A stretch of 64,000 bases of DNA from Bog-473 sp963800725 (GCA_963800725.1 CAWDCE010000020.1:1-64000); one strand, 5' to 3'. Positions 1-9,799 are shown, counted from the stretch's first letter. Notes: generated by a model not told the origin, from the letters alone. Translations and numbers: made by a program.

Positions 1-1
1 C

Positions 2-643
2 GACAACACGCTGCTCGACAACGACAGGGTGCAGGCGGACCTGCGGGATCATATCGGGACCAACTTCGGCCCGAAGGCGCGCGACCGCTATTGGGAGCTG
101 TTCGAGCAACTGCGCGACGAGCTTGGCTACACCGACTATCTGGGCGCGCTGGAACGCTATCGGGTGGAGGAATTGCACGACCCGCGGGTGCTGCGGATCG
201 CCAACTGGCTGGCCGACTATCCGTTCGCGGACCGGTTATACTCCGGCGCGCTGGAGGCGGTGCGGCACGCGCGGCAATGGGGTGCCACCGTCATCCTGTC
301 CGATGGCGATGCGGTGTTCCAGCCTCGCAAAGTGGAACGTTCCGGCCTGTGGCGGGCGTTCGACAACCGGGTGCTGATCTACATCCACAAGGAGCAGGAG
401 CTGGACGACGTCGCCCACTGGTATCCGGCGAGGCACTACGTGCTGGTCGACGACAAGTTGCGGATCCTGGATGCGGTCAAGCAGATCTGGGGCGATCGCG
501 TCACCACCGTGTTTCCGCGCCAGGGTCGTTACGCGCTCGACCCGCAGGAGGTGGCCGCCCATCCGCCGGCCGACCTGACGATCGAGCGGATCGGCGATCT
601 GCGCCAGCACGACCTGGCGGCGGTGTGCGGCAGCACGATCTGA
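2..643 (+). CDS. HAD-family hydrolase, 5' end outside window
   Basis: The reading frame is already open at base 2 and begins with DNTLLDND, the end of HAD motif I (DxDNTLLD), so the true start lies upstream of the window. About 213 residues are present. A later stretch (VILSDGD) fits motif II and YVLVDDKLRILDAVKQIWG fits the motif III/IV region that binds phosphate and Mg2+, so a phosphatase-type activity is expected; the substrate cannot be told. The last 9 codons lie inside a 26-bp tandem repeat, which also creates the stop codon, so the C-terminus may have been altered by repeat expansion. It is convergent with, and may overlap, the CYTH-CHAD gene. Confidence 0.75.
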   Translation, partial: DNTLLDNDRVQADLRDHIGTNFGPKARDRYWELFEQLRDELGYTDYLGALERYRVEELHDPRVLRIANWLADYPFADRLYSGALEAVRHARQWGATVILSDGDAVFQPRKVERSGLWRAFDNRVLIYIHKEQELDDVAHWYPARHYVLVDDKLRILDAVKQIWGDRVTTVFPRQGRYALDPQEVAAHPPADLTIERIGDLRQHDLAAVCGSTI

Positions 644-684
644 CGGCGGTGTGCGGCAGCACGATCTGACGGCGGTGTGCGGCA
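619..684. repeat. 26-bp tandem repeat, about 2.5 copies
   Basis: Two identical 26-bp units (619-644 and 645-670) are followed by a partial third unit (671-684). The unit length is not a multiple of three, so each copy shifts the frame on both strands. It covers the end of the HAD gene and the expected end of the convergent CYTH-CHAD gene. Confidence 0.9.
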
Positions 685-689
685 AGCCG

Positions 690-2269
690 GGCTGATCTGG
701 CGCCAATTGGGATCTCGTCCAAAACGGCGCCGCCTTGCGAAACGCCGCCCAGGCGTCGGGCAGCTTGCGCAACGCGGCTTGGTGCCGTTCGGTGCTCCAT
801 TGCGCAACCGCCGCCAGCGCGGGCACCAGGTCAACCCGATCGTGCCGGCTGAGCTGGTCGACCAGTCGGACCGCCATCGCAGCGTCGTTGATCTGCCCCA
901 ACCGCTTCTGCAACAATTTGCATTGGCGCAGGTAGGGCTTCACCTTGTGGTCGGGAAACAGGTCACGCACGCTCAACACGCCGTATCGCAGCTTCTTCAG
1001 AGATTTGCGCAAGGCGTGCAGCTCGGGACCCGAGCGCCTGCCGATGTGCCTGCCGCGCTTCGCCACCTTGTGCGCCAGCCGGTCGAGTGCTTCGGGCATG
1101 ATCGCGGTCAACTTCCCCTGCATCGCCTTCGACCGGGGGTCAGCGGCTGCATCCTCGATCCAGGCGGTCAGCCCCAAACCAAGACGCGAAAACGCCGGCC
1201 GCGCGAGTTCATCCGCGACGCGTTCATGCGCCTCGGCGCGGGTTCGGCCCGCTTCCGGCTCGAGCAGCGCTCGCCAGCTTTCCCCCGCCGGATCCGCCAG
1301 CGCCGTCGGCAGGGTTTCAAGACAGAACACGTCCCAATCGCGGGCCTCCCCCAGGATACGGCCGAGCTGACGCAGTGCATCGGTGAACCGGGCAAACGCA
1401 TGTGGTTCCAGATGCGGTTCGAACAACAGAATGGCAGCCCGCAGGCGGCGCACCGCGATCCGCATCTGGTGAACACCCTCCGCCGCTCCGGCGGTCGCCG
1501 CCTGCCGATTGGATAACAGGTCCTGCAGCGCGGCGCCGAGGATCTGGCGGCAGCCGTCCGCGGCACTGAGGTGGCGATCCAGCGGCCGCGCGCGAGCCTT
1601 CACCGGTTCCGGCGGCTGGCCAGTTGCCAGGCGATAGCCACGCGCCGACTTGGATTCGACCCCGATGCGCAACGGAAGATCCGCATGCAATTCAAGCGCG
1701 AGGTGGTACAGCGGGCCGATCGGCCCGTCCTTCAGCTCCAGCTCAAGCTCGTGCACCGGCTCTTTTGCAGCGCTGCACTCAACATTTCCCTCATCGATGG
1801 CGACTTCGATGGTGGTGCCCCCGCTGAGGTGCAGGGTGCGCGTGGTGCGTGTTATGTCGGTGGTGAAAAGCGGCTCCAGCATCTTGGTATCCGTCAGACC
1901 GACCTCGTTCGTCCCCGGCCGCAGCACGAGGCCGGCGGGTGTGCCGGCCAGGCGCGCGGCTTCCGGCGTCTCCGTCGGCACCGGCCATTCCCATTCGCCG
2001 CGTGCGAATGCGAGACCCTTCGCCGTATCAGCGGCCTTCAATGTCTGGATGTACTGATCGCCACTCTTGCGTACCCGCAACGTGAAGCCGTGCTGGTTCA
2101 GCGCCAGGTCGGACGTATCGAAGTAGGTGCTCACAAGCTGCCTGGTCTGCGGCGGCGTCGCCCGTAACGCCTCGAACGCGGGATGGCGATCGAGCATTGG
2201 TCGCGCGCCGGGCGGGAAGATGAACTTCAGTTCGACTTCGAGGGGATGGTCTCGCGCGTGGTGTCCCAT
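690..2269 (-). CDS. CYTH-CHAD domain protein
   Basis: The N-terminal third is a CYTH (triphosphate tunnel metalloenzyme) domain: it opens with LEVELKF, the family ExExK-type signature, and has TYFDTSDLALNQHGFTLRVR. The rest is a CHAD domain, an alpha-helical, histidine-rich polyphosphate-binding fold, with the hallmark VHQMRIAVRRLRAA. The family acts on inorganic tri- or polyphosphate. I chose the ATG at 2269, just before the CYTH motif; the open frame extends upstream to 2533 but that part does not look coding. Oddity: no stop follows the CHAD domain. The frame runs through the 26-bp tandem repeat and antisense to the HAD gene as far as 236, so the true 3' end is uncertain and 690 is only the approximate end of the domain. 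Confidence 0.8.
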
Positions 2270-2496
2270 CCGGGCGCCCTCTGACGTGAATTTGCCAGCT
2301 TGTAATCCAGCACCGGCATGGAGGTTGCCTCTTCCGGTGCTTTGCGTCGCCGTTGGTTCGTGGCCGACATATCGTATGGGCGGGCGGGGCGGCCAGTCAC
2401 TCCGGCCGCCGGCCGGGCGCGTTCTTCGCACCCGCCGGCAATCTGGCCGCAGGGTTGGGCGGCGCCGGGGCGTTCTCCGGCGGACTGCGATTTTCG

Positions 2497-2655
2497 TCAC
2501 CCTGTGGACCGGAGAACGGTTTCGATAGCGCACCGGCCGGCAGTGCCGCGCGATCGCCTGCCATCCCCTCCAAATCCCTGCTTGGGCGGCTGCGTTCCCA
2601 TCCGCATGTCATTCTGTCCCGCGGCGGCGATCCTGTCTCGCGTCTTGTCCGGCAT
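2497..2655 (-). CDS. small hypothetical protein, 52 aa
   Basis: I do not recognise this protein. Support comes from a strong ribosome binding site (AAGGAG, 7 bases before the ATG) and an ordinary hydrophilic start (MPDKTRDRIAAAGQNDM). The C-terminal half (from residue 35) is less convincing, and a frameshift may hide the true end, as in several neighbours. It is the only plausible gene I see between the CYTH-CHAD gene and the Rieske-reductase gene (2270-2852); the rest of that interval shows nothing I can name. Confidence 0.35.
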   Translation of the reverse strand: MPDKTRDRIAAAGQNDMRMGTQPPKQGFGGDGRRSRGTAGRCAIETVLRSTG

Positions 2656-2852
2656 CGTCGACTCCTTGCTGCAACGGCATGATTTCGAGTGGCGGGGAGA
2701 GGGTTTTATTGCGCGGAACATCCGGGTCGTGTTGGGCGGGCCTGTCCCGGACATCCGCGCCCCACCGGTGCCGCGATAGATCGCCGGGAAAAGCCCGGTT
2801 ATGACGGACGAGAGCCAATCTTTCCGCGGCCTGGTTTTGCTGGACCAGGCGA

Positions 2853-4365
2853 CTAACCTCCCAGCAGACGCATCGCTTCCGCTGCCTTTAGCGGCGCGCG
2901 CATAAGCTCGATGAGCTTCGCCGTGGTGTGCTCCCGCTGGCAGGCGATCACGCCGACGACGTGCTCACCCTGGATCTGCAAGGCAACAAACCGCGGCGCG
3001 TCGAGCGCGCCGTCGATGTGCATTCGATCCCACTTTTCCGCATGGCCGAGATATTCGAATCGATACCGAAATGATAGGTCCAGAAGAATGGGACCGATTG
3101 ATAATGACTTGCCGCCCGGCGATGTTCAGCCCAGCGATGCGGCCGTGCTGCTGCGCCACACGCCAATGCTCGATGCGCACGTGTGTGTCACCGAACGGAA
3201 AACACGCGGCATCGCCGACAACGTAAAGCCCGTCGGCGGCACGTAACGTGCTGTCGACCAGGATGCCGCCGTCGTCCGCCTTGTGAACGCCATCGACGAA
3301 GCCCGTCGCGGGGGAGACGCCGACGCCCACGATGACAAGGTCCGCCGGGAGCACCTCGCCGCCCTTGAGGTGCACGGCGTTGGCCTGCTCGGTGCCGTCG
3401 ATCGCGTCTATTTCGGCCTCGAGATGGAACACCGTGCCATGCGCCTCATGCAGGCGGCGGAACATTGCCCCGATCTCGGGGCCGAACTGCTTCGCGAACG
3501 GAATCGATTCCGGGGACACCACGGTCACCTGCACGCCGCGCTCGTGCAGCGCCGATGCTGCTTCCAGGCCAATGAAACTGCTGCCAAGGATGACGGCGCG
3601 CGCACCGCGGGTGGCGCGGGCGACGATGGCTGCCGCGTCCTGTCGATTGCGCAACGTATGAACGCCTGCAAGCGTTGCACCTGGCAGCGTCGGCACGCGC
3701 GGAAGCGCACCCGTGGCGAGCACCGCCGCGTCGTAGTCGAGGATCGACGCATCCGCCAAATGCACCTGGCGTGAAGCGGCGTCGACGCGGGTGATCGTCG
3801 CGGTCACGCGATCGATGTGGTGGGTTGTCCAGTACGCATCGCGCCGCAACGCCGGCACATCGGACGGTGGCATGTTTGCCAGGACGAATTTGCTCAGTGC
3901 CGTTCGATCGTAGGGCTCCAGAGCCTCATTGCCGATCATGGTGATGCGGTCGCCGAAGCCGGCTTCGCGCAAGGCGACAGCGGCGGCGGTCGCGGCGGCG
4001 CCCGAGCCGAGAATCAGGACCTTCCGCCCATCCAGGTGCTGGACCTCGCGCTCCGACTTGATCGGCTCGGACGATGCCCAGACATCGTCGCCGTCGATGC
4101 GGACGCGATAGCGCGGCAGCGCATCCAGAGCGGGGGGTTCCAACACCGAGCCGTCTCGGACGCAGAACGTTGCCTTGTGCCATGGGCAGATCAGCTTGTG
4201 ATGGCACAAGGCGCCCTCGGCCAGCGGCGCGCCGGCATGCGGGCAGGCGGCACCGAACACATTGACCACCATGCCATCGCGGATGATCACGACATCCGCG
4301 CCGCCGAGCTTCGCCTTGGTGATGCATCCGTCGTCAAGGTCCGAAAGACGGGCGACTATCTGCAT
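2853..4365 (-). CDS. Rieske-domain FAD-dependent reductase (AIF/ferredoxin-reductase type), two frameshifts
   Basis: Residues 1-100 form a Rieske [2Fe-2S] domain with both ligand pairs visible (CPHAGAPL and CPWHKATF). Then follow an FAD-binding Rossmann motif (VLILGSGAAATAAA), an NAD-binding motif (AVILGSSFIGLEAA) and the second FAD motif (GLYVVGDAACFP), the layout of nitrite-reductase/AIFM3-like NAD(P)H:ferredoxin-type reductases of about 500 residues. The open frame seems to end at 2965, but the family C-terminus continues in the other frames: YQSVPFFWTYHFG (after an indel near 3113) and HAEKWDRMHIDGALDAPRFV (after an indel near 3060), ending at a stop at 2853. The electron partner and physiological substrate are unknown. 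The start has a GGGAAA-type site about 8 bases upstream. Confidence 0.8.
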
Positions 4366-4425
4366 GGGCGGATTTCCCGTGGCGTGTTTCCAGTCTCAGC
4401 TACCGCAAATTTGGCGACACCGGGG

Positions 4426-4819
4426 TCAGGACCCACAAGTCTGGGTCGCGAGCTTCAAATACGTTAGAGCATCACCCGTTAAAGCATCATTAGAGAGTGC
4501 GGCAACGATCGGGGGTGGCGGTTCGTTGGGGGGCACGGGCATCGGGTGCGGCGGTTCCTCAATCGGGACTGCTCACCCGGATTTGGCACTTCGGGCGGCG
4601 GCTGGCCGGGCGGCTTGGGCGGATCCGACGGGTTGCCTCCGCCGGCGTTAAGGCCGCTGGCGAAGGACGCCGGCCGCACGTTTCAGCCGGCGCCTCGGGA
4701 CCACCGCGAGCTTCGCTCTCGGGGCCGATCGAGCGGCGCGGCGTGGCAGGGTTCGGCCCCTGCCTGCCTTCGGTTTCGCTGGCGGGATTGTCGACGGGGA
4801 TGTCATCGAATGGCGGCAT
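4426..4819 (-). CDS. small proline-rich hypothetical protein, probably frameshifted
   Basis: The start at 4819 has a good ribosome binding site (AAGGAA, 6 bases before the ATG). The first frame reads MPPFDDIPVDNPASETEG. After an apparent indel near 4660 the adjacent frame gives NPSDPPKPPGQPPPEVPNPG, and after another near 4560 the third frame gives PIEEPPHPMPVPPNEPPPP. Joined, these make one low-complexity, Pro/Glu-rich protein of about 130 residues, the kind of small acidic proline-rich protein common in alphaproteobacteria. No function can be assigned and the exact stop is uncertain. Confidence 0.4.
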
Positions 4820-4977
4820 GATGATTTCCTTTTACTAAAGCAACGGATCGATCAGCTCACGCGGCGTGCCAAATGCCGGGTGCGGCACTCCCCGACGCCG
4901 CACTTGAGCGAACTTTGCCGATCATCGGCCGCGCATCGCGCCGACCCGATCGGATTTCGGCGCAGCGCCATCCGCGC

Positions 4978-5538
4978 TTACGCCGCGCGCCGTTCGTGAC
5001 GGCCCTCCGTCACCTGCTCAATGATCTTGGCGACGAAAGCCGGCAGATCGTCGGGCGAGCGGCTGGTGATGATGCCGTCGTCAACCACGACCTCCTCGTC
5101 AACCCAGTTGCCACCGGCGTTTTTCACGTCGGTGCGGATCGATTTGAACGATGTGACCTTGCGTCCGCGCACGGCGTCGGCCTCCACCAGCAGCCAGGGG
5201 CCGTGACAGATCGCCGCGACCGGCTTGCCGCTCTGGACGAATGCCCGCACCACTTTCATCGCGTCCGGATTGATGCGCAGTTTGTCCGGATTGATCTGGC
5301 CGCCTGGCAACACCACGGCGTGATAGTCAGCTGGGTTGACGTTCTCGATGGCGAGATCCGCGTGTACCGTGTCGCCCCAATCCTTCACTTTCCAGCCGCG
5401 GATCGGCTTGCTTTCCGGCGTTGCCACCTCGACGCGGGCGCCGGCTTTGCGCAGTTGGTCGCGCGGCACGGTGAGCTCGGCCTGCTCGAAACCATCGGCC
5501 GACAGGATAAGAATTCGGGCGTCATCAATCTGCGTCAC
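4978..5538 (-). CDS. DJ-1/PfpI-family type 1 glutamine amidotransferase-like protein
   Basis: The protein has the PfpI fold signature: ILILSADGFEQAEL at the N-terminus with the conserved Glu, and the nucleophile elbow AICHGPWLL with the catalytic-type Cys followed by His. This subgroup (about 185 residues) includes PfpI/YhbO-like proteases, deglycases and stress proteins; the sequence does not say which activity applies. I prefer the GTG start at 5538 because AAAGGAG lies 7 bases upstream; the ATG at 5562 would add eight residues but lies ahead of that site. It follows the LLM oxidoreductase gene on the same strand after 102 bases, so the two could be co-transcribed. Confidence 0.85.
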   Translation of the reverse strand: MTQIDDARILILSADGFEQAELTVPRDQLRKAGARVEVATPESKPIRGWKVKDWGDTVHADLAIENVNPADYHAVVLPGGQINPDKLRINPDAMKVVRAFVQSGKPVAAICHGPWLLVEADAVRGRKVTSFKSIRTDVKNAGGNWVDEEVVVDDGIITSRSPDDLPAFVAKIIEQVTEGRHERRAA

Positions 5539-5640
5539 GTCGCTGCTCCTTTGCGATTGCATGATGCGCGACTCAACGCGGTGCGCTTGGCGCGGTTCCC
5601 GGCGGCGCGATCACGTCCTGGTCCGGGTGCGATGCGCCGG

Positions 5641-6865
5641 TTACGCGCGCTGCTTCACCTTCGGCAGCACGTGATTGGCATAGAAGTCGATCAGCGCTTC
5701 CTGATCCGTTTGGCCGGCGTGGACGTTGACGATGCTGACACCGCTGTCGAACAGTTCCTGGATCTTGGCGATATGCGGCCGGGTCGGTGCCAACGGGCCA
5801 TGCCTTCATCACCTGGTCGAGCGGCGATTCCGCTTCCGCGCGACGCTGGATCTCCGCCGGGTCCGGTGATGTAATAGGCGTCTTGAAGGCGTTCTGGGTG
5901 AAGCGCCACAGCTCGGCGGCCTGGCTTCGCCTCGGTCTCGCCGCCGACGACCACGAATTGCTCGACCAGGACCGGCATATCCGCCGGGTTCTTGCCGGCC
6001 TCGCGCGCGCCCGCCTCCCACTCCGGCTTGTGCTGCTTCCAGGTCATCGGATCGGTGATGAGCCCGTCGCCGTGCAGGCCGGCCAGCCGCATCGACTTGC
6101 GTCCGTTCGCCGCGGTCAGGATCGGGATCGGCTGCGCCGGCGTATCGTAGAGTTTCGCCTCGACGGTGTAAAACTGGCCCTTGTGCGACACGGGCTGGCC
6201 GCCCCACAGCGCGCGGATGATCGTGATGCGCCTCGATCAGGCGATCCCAGCGCTCCTGCCATTTCGGCCATGCGCCGGTCGCCGCGTGCTCGTTCAGCGC
6301 CTCGCCCGACCCGACACCGAGGAAGATGCGGCCTGGATACAGCAGACTCAGCGAGGCGAACGCTTCCGCAACGACGGCGGGGTTGTAGCGCAGCGTGGGG
6401 CAGGTGACCGTGGTGCCCATCCAGCTCTGCGGCGCCTGCGCGCCCAGCGCGCCCATGGTCACCCACGCCCGCCGGCATGGCCCTCGTTCGCCTGCCAGGG
6501 CTGAAAGTGGTCGCTGGTCGCCAGCAGGTCGAAGCCGGCGCGCGAGGCCAGCGCCGCCCAGGCTGCACCAGGTCGGGCACGCTGAATTGCTCGTGCCCCA
6601 GCATGTAGCCGAGCATCCTTTTGTGCAGCTTGCCGCTGTGCGCGAGGGCCGTGTCACGCGCCGCGGTGCCCGCGCCCGATTGGGCCCCGCCTGAGCGCGC
6701 GGCGGGCATGGATGGTTGGGCGGCGGCCATGGTCAATCCGGCACTCGAGGCGCCGACCAGCATGCCGGTGCCACGCAACAGATTGCGCCGGCCCAGGGGT
6801 GTGAACGTGCGGTGTGGCGCGGTGTTGTCGGATGCGACATCACGCGAGATCTGGCCATCAGACAT
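5641..6865 (-). CDS. Tat-exported LLM-class (F420-type) oxidoreductase, several frameshifts
   Basis: The N-terminus has a twin-arginine signal (LGRRNLLRGTGMLVGASSAG). The body is a luciferase-like TIM barrel of the F420-dependent LLM class, with GRIFLGVGSGEALNEHA and ILTAANGRKSMRLAGLHGDG, most like the Tat-translocated FGD2/hydroxymycolate-dehydrogenase-type family. The coding sequence is spread over all three frames with at least four indels between 5,700 and 6,600; the family C-terminus (EALIDFYANHVLPKV) ends at the stop at 5641. The ATG at 6865 has GGGAG 8 bases upstream. The frame breaks match the error pattern of the whole window, so I treat it as a gene and not a decayed one. Whether it uses F420 or FMN cannot be decided here. 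Confidence 0.7.
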
Positions 6866-7119
6866 TCGGCATCTCCCACACGGTGCGGCCACCGGCGGAC
6901 GTGTTCGCCGGTGGCGTCGGCGCGGTGGGAACGTGGCATCCCGAGCGGGGTTCACGCTCGTCAGTGTACCGAGCAGAGAGTTGATCGAATTGTGGCGGGC
7001 AGCCGGCTACCGCGACGTGGACGGTTTCAGGTTCATGGCGCGCTTCCGGCGCACGCCGCTGGTAGAATTCGTCAAATAGACAACGGGGGCCGCGGAGTGC
7101 CGCGAAGTTCATAAAGAGG

Positions 7120-7146
7120 ATGGCCGGGTCAAGCCCGGCCATGACG
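7120..7146. repeat. dispersed REP-like palindrome, copy 1
   Basis: The element is an imperfect palindrome: ATGGCCGGG and CCCGGCCAT arms around a TCAAG centre, followed by GACG. It is one of five copies (7120, 7262, 7331, 9322, 13852) that are all intergenic and all left of 15.9 kb. Confidence 0.85.
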
Positions 7147-7261
7147 CGTGGCGCGGCCCGGGCGTTACGAGTGGCGCAGGCTGTGCGTTACGAGTGGAGC
7201 GGCCTGTGCAATCGAACCACGACAGCGGTTCTCATTTTGGCCGAGGCGTGCTTGCCTCTCA

Positions 7262-7290
7262 GCGTCATGGCCGGGCTTGAACCGGCCATC
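7262..7290. repeat. dispersed REP-like palindrome, copy 2 (opposite orientation)
   Basis: This copy carries the same arms as copy 1 in inverted orientation (CGTCATGGCCGGGCTTGA then CCGGCCATC), with small changes in the right arm. Confidence 0.8.
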
Positions 7291-7330
7291 TTCTTCGTGC
7301 TGCGGCCGCCAAACGTGCCATGGGCGGCAA

Positions 7331-7362
7331 GAGGATGGCCGGGTCAAGCCCGGCCATGACGC
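7331..7362. repeat. dispersed REP-like palindrome, copy 3
   Basis: This copy is identical to copy 1 over the GGATGGCCGGGTCAAGCCCG core and its flanks, about 210 bases further on. Confidence 0.85.
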
Positions 7363-7458
7363 TTTGACAACGAACCAGGCCAAAATAAGAACTGCTGGAA
7401 CCGCGAGTTAAACCTAACGCTACCTCGTGTTAGACGGCATCGGGCCAGGAAACGGTGA

Positions 7459-7952
7459 TCATTCCACTAGCAGTTCTGTCAGCCCCATCGCCAACACACG
7501 CCGCAGATCGGCCAGCGCCAGCGCCACGCATCCCTCGGTCGGCGTATAATCCGGGCGCGCAACGTGCAGGAAAATCGCCGAGCCGCGGCCACGCACCACC
7601 GGCGCATCGTTCCAGCCCAGCACGCCGATCAGGTCATACACCGCGTCGCCGCGCCACAGCGCCTCGCAGCGCGCCGCATGCGGCAGCCGCACCATCTTGT
7701 TGTAGTCGCGATGCGTCGGGTTGTCGCACCAGCCGTCATCCGGCGCCAGCGGCTCGATCGGCACGGCGCACTCAGGCGGGCGGCCGGCGATCGGCCCGAT
7801 ACAGCACGCGGCGCAGCGGCAGCGGGCCCAACGGCGCCGCGCTGTCACCCTCCTGCTTGTCCGCGCCGCGCACGCCGCCGCGGCCAAGGGCCACGCGCAT
7901 CACCTGCCCGCCCAGCACCAGCCGTCCGTCTCGGTGGACCATTGCCTGCATT
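7459..7952 (-). CDS. L,D-transpeptidase (YkuD) family protein, one frameshift
   Basis: The C-terminal half carries the YkuD active-site region: IFLHVARPDYTPTEGCVAL, with the conserved His and the catalytic Cys in TEGC. The N-terminal half lies in another frame (MVHRDGRLVLGGQ, then ALGRGGVRGADKQEGD, a typical conserved stretch of this small, about 165-residue subfamily), so an indel lies near 7780. The family cross-links peptidoglycan or attaches proteins to it; this short version has no obvious signal peptide or LysM domain. The ATG at 7952 or the one at 7943 could be the start. It lies just downstream of ribA on the same strand. Confidence 0.75.
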
Positions 7953-7968
7953 GTGGCGCCTGAACGCG

Positions 7969-9121
7969 CTACTCGGCCGAGCAGGTGACCGAAGCGCTCG
8001 GCCTTGGTCGCGAAGTACTCGATCGTTCACCCCATTCGGCGCGAACGAGTGCGCCTCCCGCCCGACGATCTCGACGCCGCATGCGGCCAACGACGCCAGC
8101 TTGTTCGGGATTGTTGGTCAGCAGCCGCACCCGCTTGATGCCCAGCACATGCAGCATGGTCGCCGCGGTCAGGAACCTGCGCTCGTCGGCGCCCCAGCCC
8201 AGCGCGCGGTTGGCGTCCAGCGTGTCCAGCCCGCGGTCCTGCAAGGCGTAGGCGCGCAGCTTGTTCACCAGGCCGATGCCGCGGCCCTCCTGCGCCAGAT
8301 ACAGCAGCACGCCGCATCCCTCCTGCGCCATGCGCCCGATCGCCCCGCGCAACTGCGAGCCGCAGTCGCAGCGCAGGCTGCCCAGCAGGTCGCCGGTGAA
8401 GCATTCGGAATGCAGCCGGACCAATGGCGCCGCCGCCGAGTTCCGGCCTGCCGACCAGGATCGCCAGATGTTCGATGGCGCCGTCCTCGGTGCGGAAGGC
8501 GATGATCCGCGAGTTGGGCGCCCGATCGAGCGGCACCTGCGCCTCGGCGACGCGGCGCAGGCTGCCGGCGGAGCCGCTGGGGTAGGCCAGCACGTCGACC
8601 GCGCTGACGCTCAGCAGGTCGAGCCGCGCCGCTTCGGCCACCGCCTCCGGCCGGGCCACGGCGGCCAGCACGGCGGGCAGCAGTTGCGACAATTGGCCAG
8701 CGCCAGGAGCCGGGCGCGCCAGGCTGGGGAGCTTCGCCTCGATCGGCAGCTTGCGGAACCGGCTGGTCGATGCGTGGGGTCGGCGAGGCCGCGCAGCTTT
8801 TCCGCGTCGGCCAGGCTGTCGGCGACCTGGATCGCCACGGCCTGCACGCGCTGGGAGGCGTGGCGGCCCAGCACCGCGGCGGCCCGGGCGGGAGCCAGCA
8901 GCATGACCGGCGGCTCGGCGGCGAGCGCCGACAGCTCCTTGATGCCGCGCGGAGCCGACGGTTTCCACCGCCAGCAGCACCAGCGGCTGGGCGCCGGTCA
9001 GCAGCACCGGCGTGCCACGCCGCAGCTCCGACACCGCGCGGTGCACGGCGCGCAGGCGGGCGACGTCGACCGGGGCGTCGGGCGGCGGGCGCAGGCGGCG
9101 GATGGGAAAGGAACTTGTCAT
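7969..9121 (-). CDS. ribA: GTP cyclohydrolase II with degenerate N-terminal domain, several frameshifts
   Basis: The C-terminal domain is RibA, which opens GTP in the first step of riboflavin synthesis: VRLHSECFTGDLLGSLRCDC carries the three zinc-binding Cys, and YLAQEGRGIGLVNKLRAYALQ is the GTP-binding signature. The N-terminal 190 residues (LRAVHRAVSELRRGTPVLLTG and what follows) look like a diverged DHBP-synthase-type half without its active-site residues, a form I recall from Acetobacteraceae RibA. At least four indels break the frame. After NPDKLASL-type sequence the conserved tail (EYFATKAERFGHLL) lies in the same frame as the downstream transpeptidase and meets no stop before it. The end given here is that of the neighbouring frame and is approximate. 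Confidence 0.8.
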
Positions 9122-9321
9122 CTTGTCATCACGAACGGCACCAGGTCGGGCAGGAGTGTGGCAGGTCTATCCATTTTGTCACGGCACAGCAGCGTTTCCA
9201 GCCCACACGCGCCAGGCTGGTCGGCGCCAGCCGGTCGTTCGATGCACAGCGTCTCTTCGATGAACGAAGTCCGGCCGGAGGGCAAGGCCCGCCGCGGGGC
9301 GCGCAGCGGATGGCTGGTTGA

Positions 9322-9363
9322 TCCCCGGGTCAAGCGCCAGGGAACTCTGGCCCGGCCATGACG
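9322..9363. repeat. dispersed REP-like palindrome, copy 4 (expanded)
   Basis: The left part (GATCCCCGGGTCAAG) and right part (GGCCCGGCCATGACG) match the ends of the other copies, with extra bases in the centre, the same expanded form as the copy at 13852. Confidence 0.7.
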
Positions 9364-9724
9364 TTTCTACAACGAGCCAGGCCATCATGAGACTTGCTGG
9401 CCTGGCACCGGCAAAGCCGGGCGCGCCGCCCGCGCATAGGTGGGCCGCGCCAAACCCAGGCCGCCGCCGCTCGCCGCTCGCCGAACCGACCCGGCCCCGG
9501 CCCGGCCCCGGCGCGGCGCGGCGGCGAAGGTTAATGCCGTCCGCTGGAGGCACCGCCCGGTGCCGCTTGCGGTGTTGATAATCACCGAGCAAATCAGGTC
9601 GTTGACGCCGGTTAACGCTTCGATCACAAGTTTCTGCCAGTACGGGACGGAAACGCAATCATCGGGGGGCGGGCGCTGCCGAACGGGGGTTCGCGAGCCG
9701 ACTGCCTAACGCTGACCACCACCC

Positions 9725-9778
9725 GCTGCCTGCCTAACGCTGCCTGCCTAACGCTGCCTGCCAACGCTGCCTGCCAAG
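9725..9778. repeat. 13-14 bp tandem repeat upstream of mprF
   Basis: Four consecutive units of GCTGCCTGCCTAAC type are present: two exact 14-mers (9725-9738 and 9739-9752), then two 13-base variants ending at 9778. A further diverged copy may lie just upstream near 9702. The array ends 21 bases before the mprF start codon. Confidence 0.8.
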
Positions 9779-9799
9779 CCAAAGTCGAACGCCGGGGTA

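Larger units (their letters stand above)
6866..7458. other. 593-bp intergenic region with dispersed palindromes
   Basis: No gene is convincing here. A plus-strand frame ending at 7079 has a protein-like tail (LIELWRAAGYRDVDGF) but no credible start, and could be a remnant. The part from 7120 to 7362 is filled by three copies of the dispersed palindrome listed separately. Confidence 0.5.
9122..9799. other. 678-bp intergenic region with repeats
   Basis: No convincing gene is present between the divergent ribA and mprF genes. It contains one dispersed palindrome (9322-9363) and a tandem repeat (9725-9778) directly upstream of mprF. Promoters for both genes must lie here, but I cannot identify sigma-factor boxes with confidence. 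Confidence 0.5.

Noticed and set aside
236..2533. A single 765-residue minus-strand ORF.
   Set aside because: Only the part from about 2269 to 690 matches a family (CYTH-CHAD). The extensions at both ends are antisense or intergenic high-GC open frames.
3283..4467. Plus-strand ORFs opposite the Rieske-reductase gene.
   Set aside because: They are shadows of a gene whose Rieske and FAD/NAD motifs are clear on the minus strand.
7969..9361. Long plus-strand ORFs opposite ribA (for example 8261-9361).
   Set aside because: They are antisense to a recognised gene, rich in Arg, Pro and Ala, and show no family motif; typical shadow frames in GC-rich DNA.
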